Shown here one piece after another: positions 44,401 to 62,769 of a stretch of 64,000 nt of DNA. The stretch is taken from contig CM034607.1 in the NCBI GenBank assembly GCA_020091685.1, positions 6,817,465 through 6,881,464 of the forward strand. Direction: 5' to 3'. The notes beneath the pieces were generated by a model that worked only from the letters and a program-made list of their open reading frames with translations, had not been told where the DNA came from and did no database searches. How positions within the stretch are numbered: the first letter of the stretch is position 1; each line of letters begins with the position of its first letter. Position numbers and translations under genes: made by a program. The DNA is from Lutjanus erythropterus (Eukaryota > Chordata > Actinopteri > Lutjaniformes > Lutjanidae).

Positions 44401-45691
44401 GGCTGTGCTGTGACAAAAATAAGGAAGGAAGAGTTTGACATGAAGTGAGACACTAAAGCAAAGGCGGTCAAGGGGACGTGATAGTTATCATTATAATGAG
44501 GTACTGTAGTGCTGCAGAGATGACCAGGCCTAATAAATCTTGTTCTCCAGATGAAAGAAGACTTGGTACAGACCTCAATAAATATCACCACAATTTTTTT
44601 TTATTTCTATTTTTTTTCAGTGACCATGACAGTAATGCAAAACTGATCATTTTCGCTAAGCATATTGCAAATCAGAATCACAATTTTGGTCAAAATAATT
44701 GCAATATGACTTCTTCTTTTTTTTTACCAAATCCAGCATTCCTGGTATATTTTATATGTCAGCTCACATATTTTTCCTCCTAACTGTATATTAATATTCT
44801 GAGTATCTCCTGCCTCACTTTCACCCGCCATCATTCTTACTTATTTTGTCCAACCGAATCAGCCACAGTGTCCTACAAGAGCTGTCTGCCTGGCATTTCA
44901 CCACTGTGCAGTTTGAAGACAGCAATGCATTTTGGGTTGGCAGAGTATGTCCAGTAAGCTCACAGCACATATTCAGAAAATTTTGGTAATCTACAATCCT
45001 GGAATGTCTTGCGTTCATTAAGTCTACATACTAGTCATATCAGTGTGTCCCAAAGCCCAAGATGACGTCCCCAAATGTCTTGTTTTACTAACAACCCAAA
45101 GATATTCAGTCCAGGAGTAAAGAAATCAGAAAATATTTACATTTAAGAAGCTGAAATCAGAGAAATTTGACTTATTTTTCCTTTAAAAAAAAAAAAACTA
45201 AAACCAATTAATAGATTATCAAAAGAGTTACAGATTGATTTAATAATTGATTAATTGTTGCAGCTAAACTTGGTATAAATACTGACTAATATGTTAGTTT
45301 GTGATTTCGAACACAGCAGTGTTCTTCTTCTCTGCCTTTGCTGGTGCATCGCTGCGTTTCTTTGTCTGAAAGTCTGAAAGAAAATGATACAAAAGCTCTT
45401 CTATTTTTCATCTGTCCAACATACTGTTGTCTTTTTTTTTTTTTATTAAAATATCCCAGATTTGACTGTAAAATGATTTCAAGTTGCAGGGCACTGTGAA
45501 TAGAGATAGAGTGGTAGAGAAAGGGAACTAATATTCATTCTCCTGTTCAGATGAATGTTAAGAAATGACCATGTTTTTTCTGTCCTCTTTTTGGTCTCAC
45601 AGGTCACACCTCTAGCTCTCCAACAGCCTACTCTCCCACAGAAACGAATTCTTCAGGTGTCCCATTAATTCGCACCTCTGTGAGAACATGA
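40504..45691 (+). CDS. kdf1: kdf1: keratinocyte differentiation factor 1 (3 coding exons)
   Basis: KDF1 controls the balance of proliferation and differentiation in epidermis; human mutations cause ectodermal dysplasia. Coding exons 40504-41437, 41541-41627 and 45603-45691 join in frame to ~369 residues (human ~398). Residues ~85-120 form a Cys-rich stretch (CNPC..CRTFFC..CGLYRVC..PCLAP), like the Cys-rich part of human KDF1. Residues ~208-279 match the diagnostic KDF1 block: ITKKLLELYSEYQIEELARC, then DEQEAECRLVRGIIRISTRK. DSGNETM is also shared. The ATG at 40504 is the first after the acceptor at 40488. The longer upstream open frame to 40363 would cross that acceptor, so it was not used. 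A first non-coding exon probably ends at 39436. It sits head-to-head with zdhhc18 and tail-to-tail with nr0b2. Confidence 0.92.
41541..41627 (+). CDS. kdf1: kdf1 coding exon 2
   Basis: Acceptor TTTCCTCAAG, donor GGAG/GTAAGA. It encodes NDYKSNPNIQISELTSSDK, then CAREIWRNNGG. It preserves frame; the NIQIS.E-type stretch parallels TVQISQE in human KDF1. Confidence 0.88.
41628..45602 (+). other. kdf1 intron 3 (last), repeat fragments only
   Basis: About 4 kb. A GGCATTTCCACTGTGTGGTA..CCACTGATTGGTTGCATGAC block at about 42402-42570 looks like a fish DNA-element fragment. An inverted 'TTGTTGCAGCTAAAC' repeat lies at about 45205-45270. The rest shows no coding or RNA feature. Confidence 0.6.
42402..42575 (+). 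repeat. Probable DNA-element fragment in kdf1 intron
   Basis: GGCATTTCCACTGTGTGGTA followed by AGTACC and GGTGACATAAAAACACTGCA resembles the 5' end of common fish non-autonomous elements. The partner end was not located. Confidence 0.35.
45603..45691 (+). CDS. kdf1: kdf1 last coding exon
   Basis: Acceptor GGTCTCACAG. It encodes HTSSSPTAYSPTETNSSGVP, then LIRTSVRT and TGA at 45689-45691. The SSG.PL ending resembles the SSGAPLLQ end of human KDF1, which supports the join across a 4-kb intron. Confidence 0.88.
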
Positions 45692-46119
45692 TTCCCGCGG
45701 CACGCTGGCGATCTATGCTTGAATTATTTGTCATGCTGTGTCCACAAGGTCACATATGGGACGTTGAAAGGCGACACTACTTGCACAGGAGTCTGTGGCT
45801 GAGCCAAGCTCTTTGTAGAGACAATGGCTTCGCTGTTTGCAAAGCCGAGCCATGAAAATGTGAAAATTCACATTGTCTGAAGGACTTCAGTGAACTCAGG
45901 GCTCTGTGTGTAGATATTTATGGTTGATAAATATTATGTGTACGTTTGAAGGATTGCTTTATTGATATCACCAGCAGCTCTTGGTGGCTCATAGATATTG
46001 TATCACGGTCAACCGTCCCCTCGTCCTTGAAGGAGAACTGAGTTATGTTCACGAAACCTGACCTGGTCAGATTATTCTGCTGTTGTTATGTAAGGGACAT
46101 TTGGATTCAGCTCTGTAAA

Positions 46120-46125
46120 AATAAA
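46120..46125 (+). terminator. kdf1: Candidate kdf1 poly(A) signal AATAAA
   Basis: A canonical AATAAA ~430 bp after the kdf1 stop codon, giving a short 3' UTR. It is followed by a T run at 46139. No transcript evidence. Confidence 0.5.
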
Positions 46126-46480
46126 ATGCAGAGTTGTATTTTTTTGGCACATTTCACCATCATAGATTTGATTTTAAACAAATTTGTGTGTTATTTTAAT
46201 TAAGTGGTTATGTATCATATTATGTACATGAGTGACTCAAGATTAATGATCAGAAATGTTCTGATAGTTTCCATTATTGTGTTTCATACTGATGTTAAGA
46301 ATACATAAAAGTGCCAATAGTGTAAGGATGAATTAACAATAATTGTCAGGAAGACAAAGCTGTTTTATACAATTGTTCAAAATCCTGTAATTATAATATT
46401 GGGTGGAGTTTTTTTTTTTCTATGTGTGCTTATTTTTGGAAATTTGCTTATTTGCTTTCTTGCTGAAGGTTACACGCTAC

Positions 46481-47773
46481 AGCCAGTTAGCTTAGCTTAT
46501 CTTACCATATAGTCTGGAAACAGCTAGCCTGGTAACAAATACTGTGTCTCGCTTTGGATACTTCCGTTAGTACACTGTCATCTAGTACACTTTGCACACT
46601 ATGTACTCGCTTGCATAGTGCGTGAATTTCGACAGTGTAGTGCTGCCTCAAATCGAGGATGGCCGTTACCAGAAATACCGATCGTAGCTTCTACTTCTAC
46701 TTGGTAGGCGAACTGAAGCTGGGGTGAGCTTTACTGCCACCTGCCAAAACATCTCTCGGCTTGTTTATTCATTCATGTTCAATTTGAGTTCATTCAACAC
46801 GAACGTCCTTTTAATTGTATCCGCTTTTAGTTGCCCTCTGTTTCTCAGGAGGTTAAAAATACGCCATGGGCCAGCCCTCCCTCCACCTACCGGCTGTAAA
46901 TGCACCAAATCTCAACCAAATAAACGTGTTGCTGGCTCAATCCAACAGTAGTATAGTGGTACTTAATGACAGAAATACATGCATGATGTATAATTGTATA
47001 ATTCAGTGTTTACCGCGGCCACTGTCACCGCGGGCGCTTCCTCAGCCACCTGGTCTACCGTGTTTCACAAGTTTGGTAGCTCTACCTCTTCTGCTATGTA
47101 GACAAGATGGCGACTTTTGAGGGCGAGAAGTGTTCAGCGTTCCAAACGCAACTTTTTGGCCATTTTTAGTACAACATCCGGGTACTCACAGCGCATTTCG
47201 TTTTCACTTGTACTTCAGAACAGGAAGCGTAAATATAAAGGTATGCAAATTGAGACACAGCAAAAATCTGCTTTGCAACACCTCTGAAACTCATTAAAGC
47301 GTTTCCATATTATCCCAACATTGATCAAACCCAGAGGAATCCATAATTTATTCCAGATTAACAGTGCATTTTCTTGCTAGCTGGTAACTGCTCAGGAAAA
47401 CAAAGGATATGTCATAAACTTCAGAGAGTGACTAAACAAAACGGGAATAAAACTTCAATATTACCTCGTTCGTGGACAGAATTTCTCCTTGACTCAGATT
47501 TTTATCAGCTTTGGCGGTTTAAAAATGAAGATGAAAACTTTTGTCTTTGTGCATTTAAATAACACATTTCGCTTTGTTTGTTTATTCCGTACAAAAATTT
47601 TTGACGTTTTACTGCAGGTTACGCACCCCGTTATTTCTTGGCACAAATTGTTACGGTTGTACAGTTCAGTTTCTGCACTTATTAACACTGAGGTATAACA
47701 TGTTAATGAGTGAGTTTTAAAGGCTAGCTTTTTCCCTGTCTCCAGTCTTTATGCTAAGCTAAGCTAACTGGCT
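46481..47773. mobile_element. 1.3-kb element with ~50-bp inverted ends between kdf1 and nr0b2
   Basis: The left end AGCCAGTTAGCTTAGCTTAT..AGTCTGGAAACAGCTAGCCT is matched in reverse complement by the right end AGGCTAGCTTTTTCCCTGTC..AAGCTAAGCTAACTGGCT. The interior contains CATCTAGTACACTTTGCACA..CTCGCTTGCATAGTGCGTGA, itself a phrase of another fish repeat, so the structure may be nested. No transposase frame. Confidence 0.6.
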
Positions 47774-48985
47774 GTCGGTTGTTGATACATTTTTACTATA
47801 GATAGTTTTCTCTTGGCAAGAAAGTAAGTAAATCTGTTTTTTTCACTAAGAAAAAGGTACAGAAAAGCTTATAAGAGAACCTTGAGTTTTTTTTGTTTGT
47901 TTGTTTGCTTTTTGTCAAAATTCTTTTTTTCTTCTATTGTGACTTTCATTATGTTTATACAATGTATGTGGAGTGTGGTTTTTTTTTCAAAGCACATTAT
48001 TATTAGTATATTAATAACATGAAGCTCATATGAAGCAGATAGCTCGTAAATTAACCAGGTGCATTCTGGGTACTGTTTGTGGCTGTCCTGTCTGTAACTC
48101 AATCTTAAATTGAATGTTGTTAAAAGCTGGTGTGAGCTGAAGCTAGACTTTAGATTGTATCATGTGCTATAACTAATATTTATTAGTGACATTATCCCAA
48201 GCTGACTCATGAAGTGAATGTCTGTTTTCTTGCTCCTGGGTGCTGATGGGAATTTGGCCAGCTGACTCAGTGGAATTTATTCACCTTCTTATCAGCATTA
48301 GATTATGGTTACTGCTGGTTATGGTTTCTATTGTAGTGCCGTCAGTTAATGCACATGGGTAGCTAATAGACATATTGTGCGCTTGTGCAGATTAGACTAG
48401 AAGGATCTAAATCTGAGTCAAGGATTTGGCTGCAACACGGGGGTGGTTATAATGAAATGGTGTGAAACTGGTTGCTCTGGTTTCGACCACGAAGCAGAAA
48501 AAGCAGCTCGACTCTTTCAGAGATGATGAATGTGTCTGTGTCATAGAAACGGTTAACTCTAACTGTGCTAATAGACTTCTTATTATACCGAGCTGGTTGA
48601 ACTGTTTGCTGAAGCATAGCATTTTCTTTTCATTCAATTTTCTCTAAACGTTTCCTGAGTTCCAAAGTGTAATGCTTGTGCCTTTCACCAAGGTACGGTA
48701 CTTTATATTTTCAGCAAATGTGTGTGTAAGCCATTCTTTAACCGATGTCTCGTTGTAAAAACAATAAAGTAAATGAAGTGAAACAAAAAAAAGAACGTTT
48801 GCTTTTTGTTTGCCACAAATGGCCACATGAGGGAGTCAAAGTATGCATTTTTTTTATGATGAGGCCATGCTGCTCCATTACACACCTAAAATAGGATCGT
48901 TTTCTTAATACGTGTTTATTTTTATGCTTTTTCAGAAGTCATGCAATTCTTAAAACCACATCAAATCAAAAAATGTATTAAAAGG
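47774..48985. other. kdf1/nr0b2 convergent intergenic, nothing notable
   Basis: Non-coding, with (TTTG)n-like runs near 47895. Possible 3' UTR limits were not determined. Confidence 0.5.
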
Positions 48986-48991
48986 TTTATT
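48986..48991 (-). terminator. nr0b2: Candidate nr0b2 poly(A) signal AATAAA (minus strand)
   Basis: TTTATT on the plus strand, 65 bp beyond the nr0b2 stop. This would give a very short 3' UTR. Confidence 0.5.
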
Positions 48992-49055
48992 TCGTTTGTT
49001 TCTCAAACTAGGTTCACTGTATAAAACACTCACATAAGGCTTTCTCACTGGGATC

Positions 49056-49297
49056 TTATTGCACAAACAGCATCTCTGTTAATAAATGTAACATGTTTGT
49101 GTTGCCGATGACTGGCTTGAAGAAGAGCTCTGTGACCAGGCTGTGGCTGATGGTCTGAATGGCTGAGGCTGTGAGGAGGATGTGGCTGAAGCGAACGGGG
49201 TCCTCCGGGTGCAGGAGGTGGATGACTTCTCGGAGCGCCTTCTGAGCCTCCTGTTGGAGGCCTTCAATGAACAGCGAGGTGCTCAATCCTTCAACAG
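49056..49297 (-). CDS. nr0b2: nr0b2 coding exon 2
   Basis: Acceptor CTGTTACAG. It encodes AVEGLSTSLFIEGLQQEAQK, ALREVIHLLHPEDPVRFSHI and LLTASAIQTISHSLVTELFF, then KPVIGNTNM and the AF-2-like end. Human SHP has LLTASTLKSIPTSLLGDLFF at the same place. Confidence 0.94.
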
Positions 49298-51427
49298 CTG
49301 TAACAGATAATGAGAAGTTTCTGTTTAAGTCCATATCACATATTAGAGATTTTCCAATACCATTTGTTTCTGATATCTGAACTTTGAACATCATGTCACA
49401 GTACCAGTACATTTAAAAATATATATAACTATATTATTATTTTTTTAAGAAACCCCGTATGGATGTGGTATCATTGCTATCATTGTTGTATGGTCTGACT
49501 CAGGTTTTCGTTGTACGGGATGCTGCTTGGAAGCAACAGAGTCCTGTTTCAGGGCTTATAAATTAAGTGATGTCAGATTAGCATAAAGACTCACGTACAC
49601 GCTGATACCCAATCCAGCAGTTTAGGCTTTATCATTAGCATACCTGTTACTGGTATCAATATCGGAACTACATCAGTGTATTGTTGCCACGAGTATCATG
49701 TTATAACGTGAAAAGTTTGTTATGAAAATCAGTTTTCCAGGTCATAATAAGATATTTTTATGTTATCATGACATACAAAGTTCTCACATTATAACCAGAA
49801 TTTTTTCTCTCATTGTTACTATATAATACATAACAATATACTATTTATTGGCACTTATAAATTAAGTGATCATTATCAGATCAGGACATACAATCACAGA
49901 TCAGTATCACATCATAACATGAAAAGTTTATTGTTATAACAAGACATTTTTACACTATTATGACATACAAACTTATGACAACTTTTCTTGTTGTAACATA
50001 CTATTTATTTTGTTATAACAAAATGTCTCATGAAACATTTCACATTTTAACAAGATAAATATGTAAAATTTCTTGTTATAGCCAGCAATATGATATCACG
50101 TTATACAGTGAAACATTTTATGTTATACAGTAAGTAGAGTTGGGCATCAAAACTGTGGTTCCTGAACTTCCGATACCTACAGAAACAACTTTGCCTCATT
50201 TCAATGCCCTGAGCTTTATTCACATAGTTGCCTTCTGCTACGAATGCTAGAACAGAAGTATCAAAGCATGTGCCATCATTAGTTAAGATTACAGCAGCAT
50301 TCGCTCTACATGGCTCTGGGATCAGGTAATGCTAGCCATTAGCTAGTAGCTACCTTAAACATGGTTAAAATGTCAAGCTAAACAGTCTTAAGCCTAGCAG
50401 TATTTGCACTGAAATAATTCCAGGTGGGACAAAAATGCTGTTCTTTAATGCTTTCGACTGACATTTTTTTAAGGTATCAGTTCAGACAACGTTTAGGCAT
50501 CAGTACCATTTTAAAAGTACTGTTTTAGTACCAATATCATGAAAATGTTAATGATAAACAACTCTGCCAATAATCACATTATAACTTTAAACTTTTCACA
50601 TTATAACAAAATATATAGTATTTGTTATAATAAGAAAAGTTCCTTGTTATAACGTGAAAAGGTTGTATTTTATAATATTTTGTTATAACATAAAAATGTC
50701 TTGTTAAAACATGAAAAAAGATATTGTAATAACAGTAAACTTTTCAAGCTATAATATGATGCTAACCTGTTTTTCTTTTACTGGAATGGAATACTTCCAT
50801 ACAGAACAACCATATCACATTTCCAATAAACTAATCAGCATTGCTGTTCAAAGACAACTAATAAAAATGTGTCTTACCTGGGTTAAACAACAAAGCACCC
50901 TTCAGGTAAGCGTATTCCTTTGGACTGAGATCCAGATTCCACAGATGATGCAAGCAAGTTCTCAATTTGTGGACTTCAGCCAGCGTTGGTCGGTCATCCT
51001 CCTGTTCAGTGAGTCCTGGTCCGAGCAGAATCTGTCTGAGGATACTTGAATTTGGTGCATCGGTCACTTCAAAGACGATCTTTTCTTGGGCTAGTCCCAG
51101 AACAAACAAAGGAACCCAGCAGTGTCTTAACAGCAATGACTGATCTCCTGATGGAAGCTGACTGAAGGATGGTAAACTTCGCACAAAGCAGATGGTTTTG
51201 ACGAGCACGCTGGAGGCGACTTGGCAGGTGGCCTTTGGGTCCTTGAGGCAAACCGTCCTCCTCTGCTCACAGTGGCAGTTGTGTGCTGTGGTTGCGTTGC
51301 AGTTCAGGTTTGTGTTGAGGTAGCCGCTCTCCCTCCCGCTCAAGATGTTGTAAAGAATAGTGTTTGGTAGCTGATCCTGGTAACCAGAGCGAGTGCTGTG
51401 TGGAATGTCTTCCAGAGGAAACATCAT
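49056..51427 (-). CDS. nr0b2: nr0b2 (SHP): orphan nuclear receptor without DNA-binding domain
   Basis: Small heterodimer partner: a nuclear corepressor induced by the bile-acid receptor FXR in mammals that binds and represses other receptors, for example LRH-1 and HNF4A. Two coding exons, 51427-50878 and 49297-49056, join in phase to ~263 residues (human 257). No zinc-finger DNA-binding domain is present. LYNIL (25-29) matches the LYALL motif of human SHP. FVRSLPSFSQLPSGDQSLLL is the ligand-binding-domain signature region. LDLSPKEYAYLKGALLFNP corresponds to human LELSPKEYACLKGTILFNP. The end LLTEMLFVQ corresponds to LLGDMLLLR. The start is the ATG at 51427, the first after an in-frame TAG at 51454; the open frame extends upstream only through a GTG at 51445, which is not a eukaryotic start. 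The Cys-rich stretch NCHCEQRRTVC is like the human equivalent. Confidence 0.94.
49298..50877 (-). repeat. nr0b2 intron with dispersed TTATAAC/GTTATAA motif field
   Basis: Across about 49690-50750 the phrases TTGTTATAACGTGAAAAG, ATTTTATGTTATA and ACATGAAAA occur repeatedly on both strands, giving a degenerate, partly palindromic AT-rich field. A TTCCGATACCTACAG..TATCAGTTCAGAC..GGCATCAGTACCATTTTAAA block (about 50160-50520) looks like a separate fish repeat inserted in it. Confidence 0.55.
50878..51427 (-). CDS. nr0b2: nr0b2 coding exon 1
   Basis: MMFPLEDIP.. to ..ALLFNP-G. Donor CCAG/GTAAGA at 50877. A second ATG follows immediately (51424), so the first residue is either of two adjacent methionines. 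The single-intron structure, with its intron after FNP, agrees with the two-exon gene known in mammals. Confidence 0.94.
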
Positions 51428-51498
51428 GAAGGAAAAAGTGTCCACAGAATGCTATCAGTGTCACATGTGCCTACACAAGACTCCACAAGCTCAGGCCC

Positions 51499-51505
51499 TA
51501 TTTAT
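51499..51505 (-). promoter_or_regulatory. nr0b2: TATA-like box, nr0b2 promoter
   Basis: ATAAATA on the minus strand, ~72 bp upstream of the ATG, placing a start site near 51470 and a short 5' UTR. Supported by position and motif only. Confidence 0.5.
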
Positions 51506-51524
51506 CAGGATTTCACGACAAGCT

Positions 51525-51536
51525 CAGCCTTGACCC
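51525..51536 (-). promoter_or_regulatory. nr0b2: Candidate nuclear-receptor half-sites upstream of nr0b2
   Basis: On the minus strand GGGTCAAGGCTGA overlaps a GGGTCA half-site and TCAAGGCTG, which agrees with the NR5A (LRH-1/SF-1) consensus YCAAGGYCA at seven of nine positions. It lies just upstream of the TATA-like box. Mammalian SHP promoters carry NR5A sites; the function here is inferred. Confidence 0.35.
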
Positions 51537-53870
51537 TCCTTTTTTGAGCCAAATTTGCATTTGGAAAAAAAAAAAAAAACAGTGACCGTGGACTTCCCAT
51601 GCCGAGGGATCTAGGTTCCCTCCACGTGGCGGCGATAAGACCAGTTAAACTGAGCAGCTGCACAGAGACGTGAAAAATACAGAAGCTGCCGGGGTGAATG
51701 ACATTTATCATGTTTACCTCAGTCATTAACTCAGCCTGTACCAGTCTATCAAGGACTGACGGGGTCAACGCACAGGCCTCCACCTGACCTGTGCCCCACT
51801 TACACTCATTTGGATGTGCATCAAAGAACACAGTGATTTCTTTTTATAGGTTTTGAAGATTACAGCTGTGCTTCCAGTTTCAGAATTGACTTCATTTCTA
51901 GGTCATTTCATTCGCTGGCACATACTCTGCCTTCATCAGGTTTACCTACCTGTAATATTTAAAGATTACCTGTTACAAGCATCTTGCACATGTCAAGATG
52001 AAGGGCGACAAACTGTTCTAAAAAATCCTCCAAAAACAGTAGGCTTAATTGAGCTCGAAAAAGTTCATATATGCACCGTTCATAGATATGCATTCTAGGT
52101 CACAGACAGAGCTGTGAACTCCAGTAGCACCTATGGATATCACTTTCTGATAATATCTATGATCTATAGTCCTGAGTCACACTGAATGAATGAAAATACA
52201 TTTTATGATAAATAGCATACAGTATAATGTTCATAATACTTTTGGTTGGTAGCTGTTCTATTCTTCACAAAACCATTAAATTGGTTAAACTGTCCCACTG
52301 CTTTTGTTGATTGCGCATGAATGCACAACATCTTATCTGAGAAATAAAAAAAAATAAAAAAATATAAAATATTATATATAGATATTATTAAGCTTGATGA
52401 GGTAGCTCTCTAGCTATCTGATTTGTGACCATTAAAGTGATGAAACTGTTAACGGCAGCAGCTGACATTAGCTGGTTTATTCAAACTTACCCTGGCTCAT
52501 GGCCAGCTTCAGGCATTGTGCTGATCTAAGCAAAGTTAGGTTTTGGTGCCTTGCCAACACCACCGCCACCACACTACTCCACCAGGACTGCCTCATCACC
52601 ACCCACTCAGTCTACAGTAAAAATATGAACAAACATGAGTCACCGCAATGGTTTCAAGACAAAAATATATATATTTTTATTATAATTTACAATAACGTCT
52701 CAAATAAACTGATGATGTAACAAACAAGGAATACTTTGTTACATTTTTACCAGCTATCTAATGTGGATGTGTACTCAACTTATCTGCAATCACAGCACAG
52801 GTGGTTTTTACATCGACCAATCACTAAACAGAAAACATTTTTTTAGAATTCCCAATCATCATCAGCATTGTGAATAACAAGGCTGAATATGAGGATGAAG
52901 GAGGATGAAGGGAGGAAGGGCGCCCAGCGGCAAATTTTTATTTTATTATTCTTTCCTTTGAGGGTGACCAACACACATCTGAAGTTGGCACCCTAGGCAC
53001 CCACCTGTATGCTCAGTGCCTTTAGCTGGTCATGCCTTGGTCGGGTTTTGATTCCAAAGATTTTCCACAGAGAAAGACACAGAACTATGTGAAGACCAAA
53101 AAAATGAAAGAAAAAAAAACTTTCTCTGTGGGCGCTGAAGACAACTGGAGCTAGCTAACAATGCTAAAATGGACTTTACACTGGATGCTGACTGAACCTG
53201 GCTTAGCTAGTTAGCTAGAAATTATCCACAAAATACATATTCAGTGCTGCAACAACCTTTCTTATCAAGTAATCTGTGGATCATGTTTTTAAATAATCAG
53301 TAATAATAACTGAATGGCAACTGTACAGATTTGAAATAGTAGGGTAAACTCAGAGGTTACTAATGATACTAATTAAAGTCTTGTTCCATTTAGTGTAGCA
53401 GAGCCTTTCCAGTGAGCCACAATAATCCACAATAACAGCACCCTGACTCTGTTTGACCTGAATGGAATGAAACCTTAATTATTAGTATCACTGGTGACAC
53501 CTGTCTTTACCTTATTATGTCATGTCAGAATGGCTGCTGTGAAAAGGTCTACTGTGTGAAGACCAAAAAGACAGTCTTCTATCTGTTGATGCTCAAGCCA
53601 ACATGGTCACCTTCTTCTTCATCTTCTTTTTAGGTCCTCTGTGGCCATGAACTCATGAGGGCAACTGTAAATTAATTTAACAATAATAATAATTTCAAAT
53701 TTTTAATTGAGAATTAAATTAAAGTTCTATCATTCTATTGACAAGGGGGAAAATGCATTTTTGGTTGCCCCTCTAGAAAATTCTTCTTTCTTCCTGGGCG
53801 CCTCAGTCCTTCCCATAACCAATCCTCTCACTTTATTGGATATTTAGGCTGTCATTTAAAATCTATTCTT
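51537..53870. other. nr0b2/nudc divergent intergenic
   Basis: Between the two head-to-head genes. Contains an A run at 51568-51582, a TATATAT-rich patch at about 52350-52385 and the fold-back repeat at 53340-53545. No coding exon is supportable. Confidence 0.55.
53340..53545. repeat. Fold-back copy of the repeat at 32985
   Basis: GATACTAATTAAAGTCTTGT..CATTTAGTGTAGCAGAGCCT is the reverse-complement counterpart of the block at 33030-33105. The direct form follows at 53460-53545 (GAATGGAATGAAACCTTAAT..TTAGTATCACTGGTGACACC). The two halves form an inverted repeat. Confidence 0.55.
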
Positions 53871-53917
53871 CCAATTGGTCAATACAAGTGCAGGCGGGGT
53901 TTGTTTCCAGGAAGTGA
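53871..53917 (+). promoter_or_regulatory. nudc: Putative nudc promoter: CCAAT, GC box and ETS motifs
   Basis: CCAATTGG at 53871-53878, GGCGGGG at 53893-53899 and CAGGAAGTG at 53909-53917 cluster within 50 bp, about 95-140 bp upstream of the ATG. This is a typical TATA-less housekeeping promoter arrangement. Confidence 0.5.
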
Positions 53918-54000
53918 GCAGCGTGACTACGGGCCTCACATTGTAGCTCAACTTTTTGCTTGTCATCTCACAGCTAACGTTATATTAAGCCTTTTCATAA

Positions 54001-62486
<8,486 letters not shown>

Positions 62487-62742
62487 GACTTGCTGTCGTC
62501 CACATCATGAATCCACATCATGATGCGTGTCCATCATATCAGAGCCAGCGTCACAAAGTCCCCCCTTCGATGGTTCTCTCCATAGTGGACATGGTTTTGT
62601 TGACTAACATGTCTTAAATACAAACGTTCATGCTTTTTTTTTTGTTTGTTTTTCATCAGGATGACAAGGTTGATGACTGTAATGCCCCTCATTCTCCCCG
62701 TGCATGTCGTCTCAAATATTTAAAGAGCTGTCTGGATTTTTT

Positions 62743-62748
62743 AATAAA
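62743..62748 (+). terminator. nudc: nudc poly(A) signal AATAAA
   Basis: Canonical AATAAA ~257 bp after the stop, giving a compact 3' UTR. Confidence 0.7.
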
Positions 62749-62769
62749 TGAATTTAAAATCAAAATGAC

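Noticed and set aside
51505-51831. 108-codon minus-strand frame upstream of nr0b2
   Set aside because: Contains an FFFFFF run from a T tract and overlaps the promoter; not a coding exon.
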